Below, one piece after another: positions 27,349-37,002 of a stretch of 64,000 nt of DNA. The stretch covers positions 1-64,000 of the forward strand of contig SCQH01000059.1 of the NCBI GenBank assembly GCA_004321925.1, read 5' to 3'. The notes under the pieces were generated by a model. That model was not told where the DNA came from. It was given only the letters and a program-made list of their open reading frames with translations, and ran no database searches. This DNA is from Nitrospirota bacterium (GTDB taxonomy: Bacteria; Nitrospirota; Thermodesulfovibrionia; Thermodesulfovibrionales; UBA6898). The position numbers were made by a program, and so were the translations under genes. The stretch's first letter is position 1. Each line of letters starts with the position of its first letter.

Positions 27349-28575
27349 ATGAGAAGAATGAGCTGGATAGTGCTGATAGTGATTGGAATTTTCTGTTCAG
27401 GATTGCCTCTTCAATCTGCTTCTGCAGATCCGAGGAGGATCGAAGACAGTTCGCTTCGTAATCGCAACATGAAGGTGCTGGACCAGAAGACATATCAGCG
27501 ACCGTCCTTTTACCTCACCCTTGGTGTTGACCCGTCAGCCGGCGCCACGGAATCCTCAACCATTCTCCTGCGCGCCCTGCGCGGAGGCACATATGCCCCG
27601 GTCCGTATGCAGTGCAAATGGGAGGCGATCTCTACTTCAGGCGGTTCCAGCCGTACGATAGACAACGATGCTGCGTGTGAGACCCAGCGTCTTGAGCTGA
27701 CGCCCGGCACGTATCGGCTGCGTCTGAGCTATCGATACCCCAACGAGGCTGGGGTAATGACCGAGGGCACATCCGAGGCTGCCAACTACGTTGTCGGGCC
27801 GGGCTTTCGCCTGGAGGTGACGACCCTTGAGCTTGATGCGCCCCAGCCAGTGGCCGGATATCTGCTCAATGCAAAAATGGTTGTAAGAAATACCGGTCTT
27901 GGGGCAGCCCCGGCGTTTCCCTATCGCTTCACTGCTGATCCTCAGACGACGTTCAACGGCTCCTCCGGAAATATTGCACGTCTTGATCCCGGACGCGAGG
28001 TTGAGATCTTTGCAAATTTGAGGCCGACTGCTACAGGCCGCCTGCTGATAACCGGGGCTGTTGACCCCCAGAACACGCTTAATGTCCTGCCGAATTTCCG
28101 CAATCACAGCAGCCGGTCTGTCACTGCTGATGTCAGACCGGACCCGGGGGCACGCCCCGCACCACCGGCATTGCCGGTCATTGTAATGGGGCGGACCGGC
28201 ATCAACCCCTTAGGGTATAAGGCCTTTTATACCATCTGTAATGCTGAGGATGGGACCACCTATCAATTAGAATGCGATGGGGCCGGATGCGTTCCCGGCT
28301 GGAGCGGAAAGACGCCGGATGATTTTTCCTCGAGCGTTTATGTGCGCAATGGCGGCAGTGTCACGCCCGCATGTGGCGGTGCGTATGCTTCGAAGCCGGC
28401 CCTTCGTCAGTCCGCAGAAGGCCCCAGGCCGGTCCGCAGGGACTGTTCCCCTGTTACCTACAGGCTCACGGTGAAGGCCACGAAGAACGGCATCACACTG
28501 ACCTCTTCCCCCGCGACATTTACGACCCTCCCGTTAGGTTGTGTCTGCCTGGAGAATTGTCCCTACGATCAATAG
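27349..28575 (+). CDS. Secreted protein with CARDB-like middle domain and Cys-rich C terminus
   Basis: A 408-residue exported protein of unknown function. A signal peptide (about residues 1-26, ending SASA) is followed by a beta-rich region, a CARDB-like segment (about 150-265, with NAKMVVRNTGLG) and a C-terminal part with about ten cysteines (CNAED, CDGAGC, CGG, RRDCSP, GCVCLENC), likely disulphide bonded outside the cell. There is no membrane anchor or sorting signal at the end. ATG 27349 is placed five bases after AGGGAGG. It stands alone between cusA and a minus-strand gene. Confidence 0.72.
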   Translation: MRRMSWIVLIVIGIFCSGLPLQSASADPRRIEDSSLRNRNMKVLDQKTYQRPSFYLTLGVDPSAGATESSTILLRALRGGTYAPVRMQCKWEAISTSGGSSRTIDNDAACETQRLELTPGTYRLRLSYRYPNEAGVMTEGTSEAANYVVGPGFRLEVTTLELDAPQPVAGYLLNAKMVVRNTGLGAAPAFPYRFTADPQTTFNGSSGNIARLDPGREVEIFANLRPTATGRLLITGAVDPQNTLNVLPNFRNHSSRSVTADVRPDPGARPAPPALPVIVMGRTGINPLGYKAFYTICNAEDGTTYQLECDGAGCVPGWSGKTPDDFSSSVYVRNGGSVTPACGGAYASKPALRQSAEGPRPVRRDCSPVTYRLTVKATKNGITLTSSPATFTTLPLGCVCLENCPYDQ

Positions 28576-28583
28576 AACACTTA

Positions 28584-28623
28584 CCGGAGGCATGCTGCTT
28601 CGTGCACCGGAGCATGCCTCCGG
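28584..28623. terminator. 13-bp perfect hairpin between convergent genes
   Basis: CCGGAGGCATGCT (28584-28596) and AGCATGCCTCCGG (28611-28623) pair perfectly around a 14-base loop. It lies between the stops of the plus-strand secreted protein and the minus-strand SemiSWEET gene. There is no T-run, so it may be a bidirectional rho-independent-like or RNA 3' end stabilising element. Confidence 0.5.
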
Positions 28624-28640
28624 CTGAGCCGACCTGGTCT

Positions 28641-28904
28641 CTATTTATACCTGAGTTTCAGTACCAGGATTATCGATGCCAGGATGAACGTCGTTACATT
28701 GGTGATGATGACCGGCAGGGATCGTATCAGGAAGCCATAGACGGTCCATAGGGCGATGCCGCTGCAGAACATGATGAACATCCCGGTCGAGATATCCTTT
28801 GCCGATCGTGTCTTCCAGGTCCTGATGACCTGGGGCAGAAAGGCAGTCGTCGTGAGTGTCCCTGCGCAGAGTCCTACAAGGGTAATGTAATCTTGTGGTG
28901 TCAT
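28641..28904 (-). CDS. SemiSWEET-type small sugar transporter (PQ-loop)
   Basis: An 87-residue protein with three membrane helices and the PQ motif (TAFLPQVIRTWKTRSAKDIS), followed by MFIMFCSGIALWTVYG, the standard half-SWEET (MtN3) layout. SemiSWEETs work as dimers and pass sugars across the inner membrane along their gradient. Length is usual for the family. It is divergent from trmFO, with a 45-base gap. The substrate cannot be told. Confidence 0.88.
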   Translation of the reverse strand: MTPQDYITLVGLCAGTLTTTAFLPQVIRTWKTRSAKDISTGMFIMFCSGIALWTVYGFLIRSLPVIITNVTTFILASIILVLKLRYK

Positions 28905-28949
28905 CGCTGGTATTTTAGCATTTGAACTCCAATTAAGTTAAAATCAATC

Positions 28950-30263
28950 ATGACACAAAGATTGATCGTTATCGGAGGAGGGCTTGCAGGCTCCGAGGCC
29001 GCATGGCAGGCTGCGCAGAGAGGCATAAGGGTCCGTCTGTATGAGATGCGGCCGCAGAAGCTGACCGAGGCCCATACCACAGGGCTGCTTGGCGAGCTGG
29101 TCTGCTCAAACTCATTGAGGTCCAATGATCCGTATACTGCCCCGGGACTCCTGAAGAAGGAGCTGGCCATGGCCGGGTCCCTGATCATGGAGGCGGCTGA
29201 AAGCTCGTCGGTCCCTGCAGGTTCCGCCCTGGCCGTTGACCGGACCATCTTCGCCGAATTTATTACCCGGAAACTTTCCGGCCACCCGAATATCGAGATC
29301 GTCAGCGAGGAGGTCACGAGGCTGCCTGATACCCCGGCCATACTTGCGACCGGTCCTCTGTCGTCCGAGGCAATGACCAGGGCCCTGGCCGATTGCATCG
29401 GCGGTGATTACCTTTATTTTTACGATGCGATTGCCCCGATCATCGACGCAGAATCCATCGACTACACGAAGGTCTACCGTTTGTCGCGCTACGGTAAAGG
29501 CAGCGATGATTACCTTAACTGTCCGATGGAAAAGGATGAGTATGAGCGGTTCCATCAGGCTATTCTGGAGGCAGATAAGGTCACCCCGCGGGGGTTTGAG
29601 GAGAACAGGGTATTTGAGGGGTGCATGCCGATAGAGGCGATGGCGTCACGAGGCATAGACACACCGCGGTTCGGACCCATGAAACCGGTCGGACTGCCCG
29701 ACCCCAAGACAGGCCGGGAGCCCTATGCAGTTGTCCAGTTGCGCGCAGAGAACAGAGAGATGACGGCCTATAACATGGTAGGGTTCCAGACAAGGCTGAA
29801 GTGGCCGGAACAGAAGAAGGTATTCAGCATGATCCCGGGACTCGAACATGCCGAGTTCCTGCGGTATGGCAGCCTGCACCGTAATACCTTTATCAACGCG
29901 CCCCTTCTGCTGAACAAGGACCTGACACTAAAGGGGAGGGATACCCTTTACATCGCGGGACAGATATCGGGCGTCGAAGGATATATCGAGTCGACAGCCA
30001 TGGGGCTTCTGGCAGGCATACAGGCCGCTGCTGTCCTGACCGGAAAGCAGGTCCCCGGGGTCCCCCATACAACAGCCCATGGTGCACTTGTCAGACATAT
30101 AACCGAAACTGAGAGCAGGCATTTTCAACCCAGCAATATTAATTTCGGACTGCTGCCCGTTCCCCCTGAGGCCCTGAAGATGCGTGACAAAAAACAACGA
30201 CGAAAACTGGTTGTGGACAAGGCCGTGCTGGAGTGGGCAGCATTTCTGAGTCAGGTGTCATAG
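28950..30263 (+). CDS. trmFO: TrmFO, folate-dependent tRNA uracil-54 C5-methyltransferase
   Basis: A 437-residue FAD protein of the TrmFO (Gid) family. It has the FAD motif GGGLAGSEAAW near the N terminus, TGLLGELVCSNSLRSND around residue 45-60, and the C-terminal FAD segment LYIAGQISGVEGYIES. It makes m5U54 in the T-loop of tRNAs with methylenetetrahydrofolate as carbon donor and NAD(P)H. The following genes xerC-hslV-hslU give the same order as in Bacillus (trmFO-codV-clpQ-clpY). Its stop is five bases before the XerC ATG. Confidence 0.95.
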   Translation: MTQRLIVIGGGLAGSEAAWQAAQRGIRVRLYEMRPQKLTEAHTTGLLGELVCSNSLRSNDPYTAPGLLKKELAMAGSLIMEAAESSSVPAGSALAVDRTIFAEFITRKLSGHPNIEIVSEEVTRLPDTPAILATGPLSSEAMTRALADCIGGDYLYFYDAIAPIIDAESIDYTKVYRLSRYGKGSDDYLNCPMEKDEYERFHQAILEADKVTPRGFEENRVFEGCMPIEAMASRGIDTPRFGPMKPVGLPDPKTGREPYAVVQLRAENREMTAYNMVGFQTRLKWPEQKKVFSMIPGLEHAEFLRYGSLHRNTFINAPLLLNKDLTLKGRDTLYIAGQISGVEGYIESTAMGLLAGIQAAAVLTGKQVPGVPHTTAHGALVRHITETESRHFQPSNINFGLLPVPPEALKMRDKKQRRKLVVDKAVLEWAAFLSQVS

Positions 30264-30268
30264 CGGGT

Positions 30269-31150
30269 ATGCAGGAATGTATAGACAGATTCATCCGCTA
30301 CCTTGAGGTTCAGCGGGCTGCTTCTGAACATACGGTCCGGGCATACAAAAAAGACCTTGCGGAATTCAACTCCTTTGTAAAGAAGGCCCCTGCCGAGATC
30401 GAAATGATCGACGTCAGGGGGTTTATCGCGCAACAGATCAGGACCGGCCTCAGCAAAACGACGGCAGGCAGGCGGTTGGGAGCTGTCCGCTCGTTCCTGA
30501 AATATCTCTACCGGGAAGGGGTCATCAGCGTCAATCCGGCAAAGCTTGTTTCGACCCCGAAGACACAACGGCTCCTGCCCCAATTTCTGACAGTGGATGA
30601 TGCCTTTGAACTGATCGAAAAACCTGAGGGCATCGGATTTATGATGGCCAGGGACAGGGCGATCCTTGAACTGCTTTACTCAAGCGGTCTGAGGGTGAGC
30701 GAGGTTTCAGGTCTGAATATGGAGGACCTCAATACCAGGGAAGGTCTGGTCAAGGTCCGGGGCAAGGGGAAAAAGGAGCGGATCGTTCCCGTCGGTGCCA
30801 AGGCAATAGAGGCGCTCAAGACCTATCTGGTCGAAAAGATACTGCTGAAGAAAAAGAGCAGGGTGCTCTTCCTCAACAGAAGCGGCACAAAGCTGACCGA
30901 CAGGGGGATCCGGAGGATCGTCGTCAAATATGCGCGTCAGGCAGGGATCGACGGCAGGATCGGACCGCATACGCTCAGGCATACCTTTGCCACTCACCTG
31001 CTTCAGGGCGGTGCAGACCTCAGGGTGATCCAGGAGCTCCTGGGGCATTCCTCGCTCTCGACGACACAGAAGTATACGCACCTTGACCTGACCCATCTCA
31101 TGGATGTCTATGACAAGGCCCACCCCATGTCGGATAAGGACGGAAAATAG
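30269..31150 (+). CDS. xerC: Tyrosine recombinase XerC
   Basis: A 293-residue site-specific recombinase. An N-terminal SAM-like DNA-binding domain (about residues 1-90) precedes the catalytic domain with R142, K166, H234, R237, H260 and nucleophile Y269. XerC resolves chromosome dimers at dif with XerD. ATG 30269 is chosen because it opens directly on the typical helix (MQECIDRFIRYL); an upstream start at 30233 would overlap trmFO. Operon position between trmFO and hslV supports XerC over a phage integrase. Confidence 0.93.
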   Translation: MQECIDRFIRYLEVQRAASEHTVRAYKKDLAEFNSFVKKAPAEIEMIDVRGFIAQQIRTGLSKTTAGRRLGAVRSFLKYLYREGVISVNPAKLVSTPKTQRLLPQFLTVDDAFELIEKPEGIGFMMARDRAILELLYSSGLRVSEVSGLNMEDLNTREGLVKVRGKGKKERIVPVGAKAIEALKTYLVEKILLKKKSRVLFLNRSGTKLTDRGIRRIVVKYARQAGIDGRIGPHTLRHTFATHLLQGGADLRVIQELLGHSSLSTTQKYTHLDLTHLMDVYDKAHPMSDKDGK

Positions 31151-31220
31151 GCAGTTGATTGATGACAGCACACGCGGTTATTGTGTAAACTAACAGTCAA
31201 AATCAAACCATGAGGTGATG

Positions 31221-31751
31221 ATGTTCCACGCAACGACAATATTGTGTGTCAGCAGGGGGGGAAGGGTCGCGATCGGCGGTGACGGCCAGGTTACGCTCGG
31301 CAATACCGTGCTCAAGCATAACGCCAAAAAGATACGCAAGATGTACGGGGACAAGGTCCTTGCAGGGTTTGCGGGCGCAACGGCAGACGCCTTTACCCTG
31401 TTCGAAAAATTCGAAGGTAAGCTTGAGGCCTACCGGGGCAACCTCACGAGGGCTGCGGTGGAGCTTGCTAAGGACTGGCGGACCGACAAGGTCCTGCGGA
31501 GACTTGAGGCCCTGCTGATCATTGCCGACAAGGAGCATACCTTTATCATATCCGGGACCGGAGATGTGATCGAACCCGAGGAGGGTTATGCGGCGATCGG
31601 GTCAGGGGGTGCCTATGCACTGGCCGCTGCAAAGGCCCTTTATGACAACACCGACCTTAACGCCCGGGAGATCATCGAACGGTCGATGAAGATCGCCTCA
31701 GGCATCTGCATCTATACCAATGAAAATATCAGCATCGAGGAGCTTTCATAG
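31221..31751 (+). CDS. hslV: HslV, proteolytic subunit of the HslUV protease
   Basis: A 176-residue N-terminal threonine protease. After MFHA come TT, the likely mature end and nucleophile, then GGDGQVTLG and [14 protein letters not shown] as in all HslV. It forms a double hexamer that degrades proteins unfolded by HslU. ATG 31221 is placed five bases after GAGG (31212-31215); two other start codons lie just before (31215, 31218). The three residues before TT must be removed to free the threonine. Confidence 0.93.
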   Translation: MFHATTILCVSRGGRVAIGGDGQVTLGNTVLKHNAKKIRKMYGDKVLAGFAGATADAFTLFEKFEGKLEAYRGNLTRAAVELAKDWRTDKVLRRLEALLIIADKEHTFIISGTGDVIEPEEGYAAIGSGGAYALAAAKALYDNTDLNAREIIERSMKIASGICIYTNENISIEELS

Positions 31752-33092
31752 ATGGAGACGTTGACACCGCGAAAGATCGTCGAGGAGCTCGACAGGTTCA
31801 TAATCGGGCAGCATAAGGCTAAAAGGGCTGTTGCCATCGCCTTAAGGAACAGGTGGAGAAGGCAGCAACTGGCCCCTGACCTGAAGGACGAGGTGCTTCC
31901 CAAAAACATTATCATGATCGGTCCGACCGGGGTCGGAAAGACCGAGATCGCCCGGAGACTCTCAAGGCTCGCCAATGCGCCGTTCCTGAAGATCGAGGCC
32001 TCAAAGTTCACGGAGGTCGGCTATGTCGGGCGCGATGTCGAGTCCATGATCAGGGACCTGGCCGAGATCGCCATCAATATGGTCAAGACCGAACACCTCG
32101 AGAAGATCAGGGAAAAGGCAAAGGTGTTTGCTGAAGAGCGGTTGCTCGATCTCCTGCTCCCCCTTCCCCGGCAGCTGAAGGCTATGGAGGTTGACGACCA
32201 GGAAAGAGAGAAGAACAGGGAGACGCGCGACAGGCTGAGAGAGCAGTTGCGGGCCGGCAAGCTTGATGCGCGATACGTGGACGTAGAGGTGAAGGAAAAA
32301 TCCCTGCCCTTCGGGATCATCTCGAACGTCGGGCTCGAGGATATTGAGATGAACTTGAAGTCAATGCTCGGAAACATCCTCCCGGACAAGTCCAAGAGGA
32401 AGAAGGTCCGGATACCCGAGGCGCTTGTTCTGCTTGAGCAGGAGGAGTCGAACAAACTGATCGACATGGACAAGATCGTCCAGGAGGCTGTGGAAAGGAC
32501 CGAGCAGACCGGTATGGTCTTTATTGACGAAATTGACAAGATAGCGAGCAAGGGGAGCGGGCAGGGCCCGGATGTCTCCCGAGAGGGCGTGCAGAGGGAT
32601 CTGCTGCCTATTGTGGAAGGTTCGACGGTCACGACAAAGTACGGACCGGTCAGGACCGAGCATATACTGTTCATCGCCTCCGGAGCGTTTCATATGTCAA
32701 AACCCTCTGACCTTATACCGGAGCTTCAGGGAAGGTTCCCTATCAGGGTTGAACTGGAGGCCCTCGGGAAGGAGGATTTTGTCCGTATACTGACTGAGCC
32801 GCATAATGCGCTGGTAAAACAGTACATTGCCCTCCTTGAGACAGAGACCGTGGCCCTGACCTTTCTGGATGAATCGATCGACGAGATCGCCGATATTGCC
32901 GCAGTCGTCAATGACAAGATGGAAAATATCGGTGCGCGGAGGCTTCATACCATCCTTGAAAAACTTCTTGAGGATATCTCGTTTGATGCCCCTGAGAGGC
33001 AGGGGACAGCGCTCACGATCGATCGTGCTTACGTAAAGGATAAAATGAGCGATATTGTGAAGGATGAGGACCTCAGCAGGTATATTCTGTAG
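31752..33092 (+). CDS. hslU: HslU, ATPase subunit of the HslUV protease
   Basis: A 446-residue AAA+ ATPase. Walker A is GPTGVGKTE (residues 57-65), Walker B is VFIDEID near residue 257, the intermediate domain lies about residues 110-230, and the sensor 2 and C-terminal end (DLSRYIL) that activates HslV is present. The ATG follows the hslV stop with no gap. The last 29 bases overlap the start of the next gene. Confidence 0.95.
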   Translation: METLTPRKIVEELDRFIIGQHKAKRAVAIALRNRWRRQQLAPDLKDEVLPKNIIMIGPTGVGKTEIARRLSRLANAPFLKIEASKFTEVGYVGRDVESMIRDLAEIAINMVKTEHLEKIREKAKVFAEERLLDLLLPLPRQLKAMEVDDQEREKNRETRDRLREQLRAGKLDARYVDVEVKEKSLPFGIISNVGLEDIEMNLKSMLGNILPDKSKRKKVRIPEALVLLEQEESNKLIDMDKIVQEAVERTEQTGMVFIDEIDKIASKGSGQGPDVSREGVQRDLLPIVEGSTVTTKYGPVRTEHILFIASGAFHMSKPSDLIPELQGRFPIRVELEALGKEDFVRILTEPHNALVKQYIALLETETVALTFLDESIDEIADIAAVVNDKMENIGARRLHTILEKLLEDISFDAPERQGTALTIDRAYVKDKMSDIVKDEDLSRYIL

Positions 33093-33753
33093 AGCAGTAC
33101 TCTTCGTCGCAGCAGTATCCTTGCTTTCCTCCTGCGCGATCCTGAGCAGAGAGGTGCAGCCCGGGGTCTCTCATGGAAGGGCCTATGCGGTTGCCTCATG
33201 GTACGGCTCTGATTTTCACGGCAGGCCGACAGCCTCGGGAGAGATCTTCAATATGCATGCGCCTACCTGCGCCCATAGGGAATTCCCCTTCGGAACCAAG
33301 GTCAGGGTAACGAACCTGACGAACAACAGATCAATGGAGTGCACGGTCAATGACCGGGGGCCCTTTATCCCCGGGCGTGACATCGACCTGTCCTATGCGG
33401 TTGCGAAAGAGATCGGGGTGATAGGGCCGGGTACATCCAGAGTCCTTCTCGAACTGAATGGACGGGACGATTCGTATGTCAGGAGGGTCAGGGTCCAGGC
33501 AGCTGAAAGAAAGGGTACGTTTGCGATCCAGGCAGGTGCGTTTACCGAGGCTGCGAATGCGTTGCGGCTCAGGAGCGCGCTTGCTCTTAAATATGACAAT
33601 GTCTATATCCAGGAGACCGAGGTCAATGGCACATTGTTTCACCGGGTCCGGATAGGTAATTTCAATAATTTCAAGAGTGCTTATTCACTTGCAGAGCAGC
33701 TTGGGGCGGAAGGATATCAGCCGGTCATTGTAAAGGCCGACCTCAGGATTTAG
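33064..33753 (+). CDS. rlpA: RlpA-family septal lytic transglycosylase with SPOR domain (lipoprotein)
   Basis: A 229-residue lipoprotein: signal peptide with lipobox LSSC (C24), a double-psi beta-barrel domain (about residues 45-135: [35 protein letters not shown]) and a C-terminal SPOR domain (about 150-228) that binds denuded peptidoglycan at division sites. RlpA cleaves glycan strands lacking stem peptides. The start overlaps hslU by 29 bases; this is needed to include the signal peptide, and GAAGG stands just before the ATG. Confidence 0.88.
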   Translation: MRTSAGIFCRAVLFVAAVSLLSSCAILSREVQPGVSHGRAYAVASWYGSDFHGRPTASGEIFNMHAPTCAHREFPFGTKVRVTNLTNNRSMECTVNDRGPFIPGRDIDLSYAVAKEIGVIGPGTSRVLLELNGRDDSYVRRVRVQAAERKGTFAIQAGAFTEAANALRLRSALALKYDNVYIQETEVNGTLFHRVRIGNFNNFKSAYSLAEQLGAEGYQPVIVKADLRI

Positions 33754-33789
33754 CTATTTGTATCCCGGTCTCCCGATGGTGTAAAATTT

Positions 33790-34380
33790 ATGATGCAAGC
33801 ATTTGACGACGCAGTAGAATTTCATGGTCATTCCTGTCCGGGTCTCGCGATAGGATACCGCGTTTCGCTTCGCGCTCTGAAGGAACTTGGCGGCCGGTCG
33901 GCGGATGAGGAGATCGTGGCCATCGTCGAAAACAGTTCCTGCGCGGTCGATGCGGTCCAGGTCATGACCGGCTGCACCTTCGGCAAGGGCAATCTTATCT
34001 TCAGGGACTATGGCAAGCAGGTCTATACCTTTATCAGCCGCCAGTCGGAAAAGAGCATCAGGATCGCTGTCCATCTCACGAAGCAGCCCGAGACCGCTGA
34101 AGAACACATGGCCTGGGCAAAATATATGAAGGGTGACAGGTCAAAGAGTGTTCTAAAACAGGTCCATGACAGGAAGGCCGCTAAGCTGAACTATATCCTG
34201 AAGGCCGGCGATAAAGAGCTCCTGGAGGTAAGAAAAGGAAGAACACCCCTTCCGGCCGAGGCCCACATATACCGCAGCCTGACGTGTGAGACATGCTCAG
34301 AGCAGATGATGGAGCCGCGGGCCCGGATCAGGGAAGGAAAAACGGTCTGCATACCATGTTTTGAGGCAAGGTCACTATGA
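33790..34380 (+). CDS. FmdE-family protein with C-terminal zinc ribbon
   Basis: A 196-residue protein of the FmdE (formylmethanofuran dehydrogenase subunit E) family. The N-terminal domain has FHGHSCPGLAIGYR and the second cysteine group SSCAVDAVQ..TGCTFGKGNL. The C-terminal end has CETC...CIPC, a DksA/TraR-like zinc ribbon (about residues 165-190). In bacteria without methanogenesis the job of these proteins is not settled; metal handling and molybdenum-enzyme maturation are suggestions. It overlaps argB by four bases (ATGA), so the two are translated together. Confidence 0.85.
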   Translation: MMQAFDDAVEFHGHSCPGLAIGYRVSLRALKELGGRSADEEIVAIVENSSCAVDAVQVMTGCTFGKGNLIFRDYGKQVYTFISRQSEKSIRIAVHLTKQPETAEEHMAWAKYMKGDRSKSVLKQVHDRKAAKLNYILKAGDKELLEVRKGRTPLPAEAHIYRSLTCETCSEQMMEPRARIREGKTVCIPCFEARSL

Positions 34381-35258
34381 AAGAGATCATTCGCAAGGCG
34401 GAGATACTGGTTGACGCCCTGCCGTATATCAGGAGCTTCTACGGCAAGACGTTCGTCATAAAATACGGAGGCGCTGCACAGACAAAGGACGACCTGAAAG
34501 AGTCCTTTGCCAAGGACGTAGTGATGCTGAACTATATCGGTATCCGGACGGTGATCGTACACGGCGGCGGACCGAAGATCTCGGCAACCATGGAGAAGAT
34601 GGGGAAAAAACCGCAGTTCCTCAACGGGCAGCGGGTGACCGACCAGGAGACGATGGACATCGTCGAGATGGTGCTGGGAGGTCTCATCAATAAAGAGATT
34701 GTATCGCTGATCAACAGGCATGGCGGCAAGGCGGTCGGTCTCAGCGGCAAGGACGGCGGACTGATCATGGCGCGGAAGAAGACGACGAAGAAGCTGACCC
34801 CGGAGACCGGCGTCAGCGAGATCATTGACCTCGGCCTTGTCGGAGAAGTGACCGTGATCGATCCCGTGCTTATCGACAACCTGGATAAGGCCGGGTTCAT
34901 ACCGGTCATCGCTCCGATCGGCGTCGGACCTCACGGTGAGACCCTGAATATCAATGCTGATTTCGTTGCCGCCGCTGTCGCAGCAGCGGTGAAGGCCGAA
35001 AAGCTCATACTGCTGACCGATGTCCCCGGCCTGCTCGATAAAAAGGGTGAGACGATCACGACCCTCAAAAGGTCCCAGATCCAGAAGCTTATCAAGGACG
35101 GAACGATCAGCGGGGGAATGCTGCCGAAGGTGCAGTCCTGCATCAATGTGCTCGAAAGCGGGGTCGGCAAGACCCATATCGTGGACGGCAGGATCCCTCA
35201 CTGCCTCCTGCTGGAGATCTTTACCCGGGAAGGCATCGGGACCGAGATAGTTTTGTAG
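34377..35258 (+). CDS. argB: Acetylglutamate kinase
   Basis: A 293-residue amino-acid kinase. It has FVIKYGGAA near the start, VHGGGPKIS, LNGQRVTDQETMDIVEMVL and KLILLTDVPGLL, all typical of ArgB. It phosphorylates N-acetylglutamate in arginine synthesis. The N-terminal helix before the core (residues 1-20) is present, as in arginine-inhibited hexameric enzymes, so feedback control by arginine is likely. It overlaps the FmdE-like gene. No other arg genes are in the window. Confidence 0.95.
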   Translation: MKEIIRKAEILVDALPYIRSFYGKTFVIKYGGAAQTKDDLKESFAKDVVMLNYIGIRTVIVHGGGPKISATMEKMGKKPQFLNGQRVTDQETMDIVEMVLGGLINKEIVSLINRHGGKAVGLSGKDGGLIMARKKTTKKLTPETGVSEIIDLGLVGEVTVIDPVLIDNLDKAGFIPVIAPIGVGPHGETLNINADFVAAAVAAAVKAEKLILLTDVPGLLDKKGETITTLKRSQIQKLIKDGTISGGMLPKVQSCINVLESGVGKTHIVDGRIPHCLLLEIFTREGIGTEIVL

Positions 35259-35273
35259 CAGCCCTCCGGAGCT

Positions 35274-35302
35274 TGCAGTTGCCCTTATAAAATGATATAT
35301 GT
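35274..35302 (+). promoter_or_regulatory. Possible promoter of the PilT/PilU-like gene
   Basis: TTGCAG (35274-35279) and TATATG (35297-35302), 17 bases apart, lie in the 67-base gap after argB. Confidence 0.35.
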
Positions 35303-35325
35303 GTTACGAAAGGATGTAAGCGTTC

Positions 35326-36429
35326 ATGGATAATATTATTGCTGTTTTTCAAAAGGTTCTGAAATATGCAAAAGAGAATGGGGTTTCTGACCTGCATCTG
35401 AGTGTCGGCTCGCCCTGGAAATTCAGGCACCAGGGGCAGATCACTGCGGTGAAACAGCTGCAGCCGCTGAAAATGGCCGAATGTGACGAGATCGTCAAAC
35501 ATATAGTCCTCAATTCACACAGCGTCTCTGAAGATGATATCGACAAAACGCTCGGAGCTATGCAGGATTTTGACTGCTCTTATTCCCTCCCGGGGATAGC
35601 GCGTTTCCGCGTCAATATCTGCAGACAGCGCGGCTCTTTTTCTATTGTCCTCAGGGTTATTGCCTTTGAGATCCCTACGGTGGAGTCTTTGGAACTTCCC
35701 CCGGTCATCAGGGATATCGCCCTCGAAGAACGCGGTCTGATCCTGGTGACCGGAATTACCGGCAGCGGTAAATCAACAACCCTGGCCGCCATGATCAACC
35801 TGATCAACAATACCAAGCCATGCAAGATCGTGACCATTGAAGATCCTCTCGAATTCCTCCATAAGGAGATCAAGGCCTCGGTCATCCAGAGGGAGGTGGG
35901 GTCTGATACAGAGAGTTTTGCAAAGGCATTGCGGGCTGCCCTGAGGCAGGACCCTGATATCATTCTCGTCGGCGAGATGAGGGACAGGACCACGATCGAT
36001 ATTGCGATGAAGGCTGCCGAAACCGGCCATCTCGTCCTCTCCACCCTGCATACGGTCGATGCGCCCAGGACCATCCAGAGGATCATCAGTGTCTTCGATC
36101 TGAACGAGCAGTTGGTCATCCGTAAACGTCTGGCCGAATCCCTTACCGCAGTTGTCTCACAGCGTCTGCTGAGGAAAAAGGACAATTCCGGCCGGATCGC
36201 TGTCCTGGAGATCATGAGGAATACCCTCACCATCAAGGACTGCCTCGAAAATGTCGAAAAGACCGGGTTCCTCAGTGACTATATAGCAGCCGGCAAGGAC
36301 CAGTACGGCATGCAGACGTTCGATCAGCACCTCCAGGATCTGTTTGAAAGAGGCGTTGTCGACTTTGAAACAGCCCGTGCCGCAGCCACAAGGCCTGCCG
36401 ACTTCGAGCTGAAAGTAAGAGTCCACTAG
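35326..36429 (+). CDS. PilT/PilU-type type IV pilus retraction ATPase
   Basis: A 367-residue secretion ATPase: N-terminal PAS-like domain (about residues 1-105, SDLHLSVG), Walker A GITGSGKST (about 140-150), Asp box and Walker B (RQDPDIILVGEMRD), and His box (STLHTVDAPRTIQR). It powers disassembly of type IV pili. The PilT C-terminal AIRNLIRE motif is replaced by LTIKDCLE, which suggests a PilU-like or divergent retraction ATPase. No other pilus genes are nearby. The pairing with PilZ proteins in the same genome region is only suggestive. Confidence 0.88.
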   Translation: MDNIIAVFQKVLKYAKENGVSDLHLSVGSPWKFRHQGQITAVKQLQPLKMAECDEIVKHIVLNSHSVSEDDIDKTLGAMQDFDCSYSLPGIARFRVNICRQRGSFSIVLRVIAFEIPTVESLELPPVIRDIALEERGLILVTGITGSGKSTTLAAMINLINNTKPCKIVTIEDPLEFLHKEIKASVIQREVGSDTESFAKALRAALRQDPDIILVGEMRDRTTIDIAMKAAETGHLVLSTLHTVDAPRTIQRIISVFDLNEQLVIRKRLAESLTAVVSQRLLRKKDNSGRIAVLEIMRNTLTIKDCLENVEKTGFLSDYIAAGKDQYGMQTFDQHLQDLFERGVVDFETARAAATRPADFELKVRVH

Positions 36430-36501
36430 GCGTTCACGGCACTGTCACGCACTGTCCTGCTTCGCTATCAGCCTAATAGACGATAGCCGTACATTGTTTC
36501 T

Positions 36502-37002
36502 TTAGTCAATGACCGGCCGTTCGGCCGGCGGCTCTTTGTCTTCGAGGGTATAGGTGACGTTCACCTCCATATCTTTCCTGAGGGAATTATAGACCGAGCA
36601 GTATTTTTCCTGAGAGAGAGAGACAGCGCGGTCGACCTTTTTTTTGTCGATGTTCCTGCCCGCAATATGCAGGACGCAGTCGATCTTTTTGAAATACTGC
36701 GGGGGGGTAGGGTTCCTCTCTGCGATCAGGTTTATCCTGAAGTCGGCGAGTTCGACCTTCATCTTCTGCAGGAACATCACCACATCGATGCCCATGCAGC
36801 CAGCCAGGCTCAGGAGCAGCGAATCGGTCGGCTTGCATCCCCACTGGACATGCGCATCGTACTCGATCTCATAGCCTTCCTGGGTCCTGCCGGTAAAGAT
36901 CAGTTCGCGCTCCCATTTCAGGGTCGCCTTGACGTGGGGGCTGATCTTCTCCTTGTATCCCTTTAGAGACCCTTCAAGCTGTTCCTTGTCATTACTGCTC
37001 AT
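36502..37002 (-). CDS. OsmC/Ohr-family protein
   Basis: A 166-residue OsmC-like protein. The two redox cysteines are in LLSLAGCMGIDVVMFLQ and SQEKYCSVYNSL, and PTDSLL precedes the first. These proteins reduce peroxides or bind small hydrophobic ligands; the spacing resembles the YhfA group. ATG at 37002 (complement) is chosen because GGAGG stands seven bases before it; an earlier ATG in the frame (37020) would place this ribosome site inside the gene. A GC-rich hairpin (CCGGCCG/CGGCCGG) lies in the last codons. Confidence 0.88.
   Translation of the reverse strand: MSSNDKEQLEGSLKGYKEKISPHVKATLKWERELIFTGRTQEGYEIEYDAHVQWGCKPTDSLLLSLAGCMGIDVVMFLQKMKVELADFRINLIAERNPTPPQYFKKIDCVLHIAGRNIDKKKVDRAVSLSQEKYCSVYNSLRKDMEVNVTYTLEDKEPPAERPVID

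Noticed and set aside
34191-35201. 336-codon minus-strand frame over argB and the FmdE-like gene
   Set aside because: Antisense to two recognised genes; no recognisable domain.
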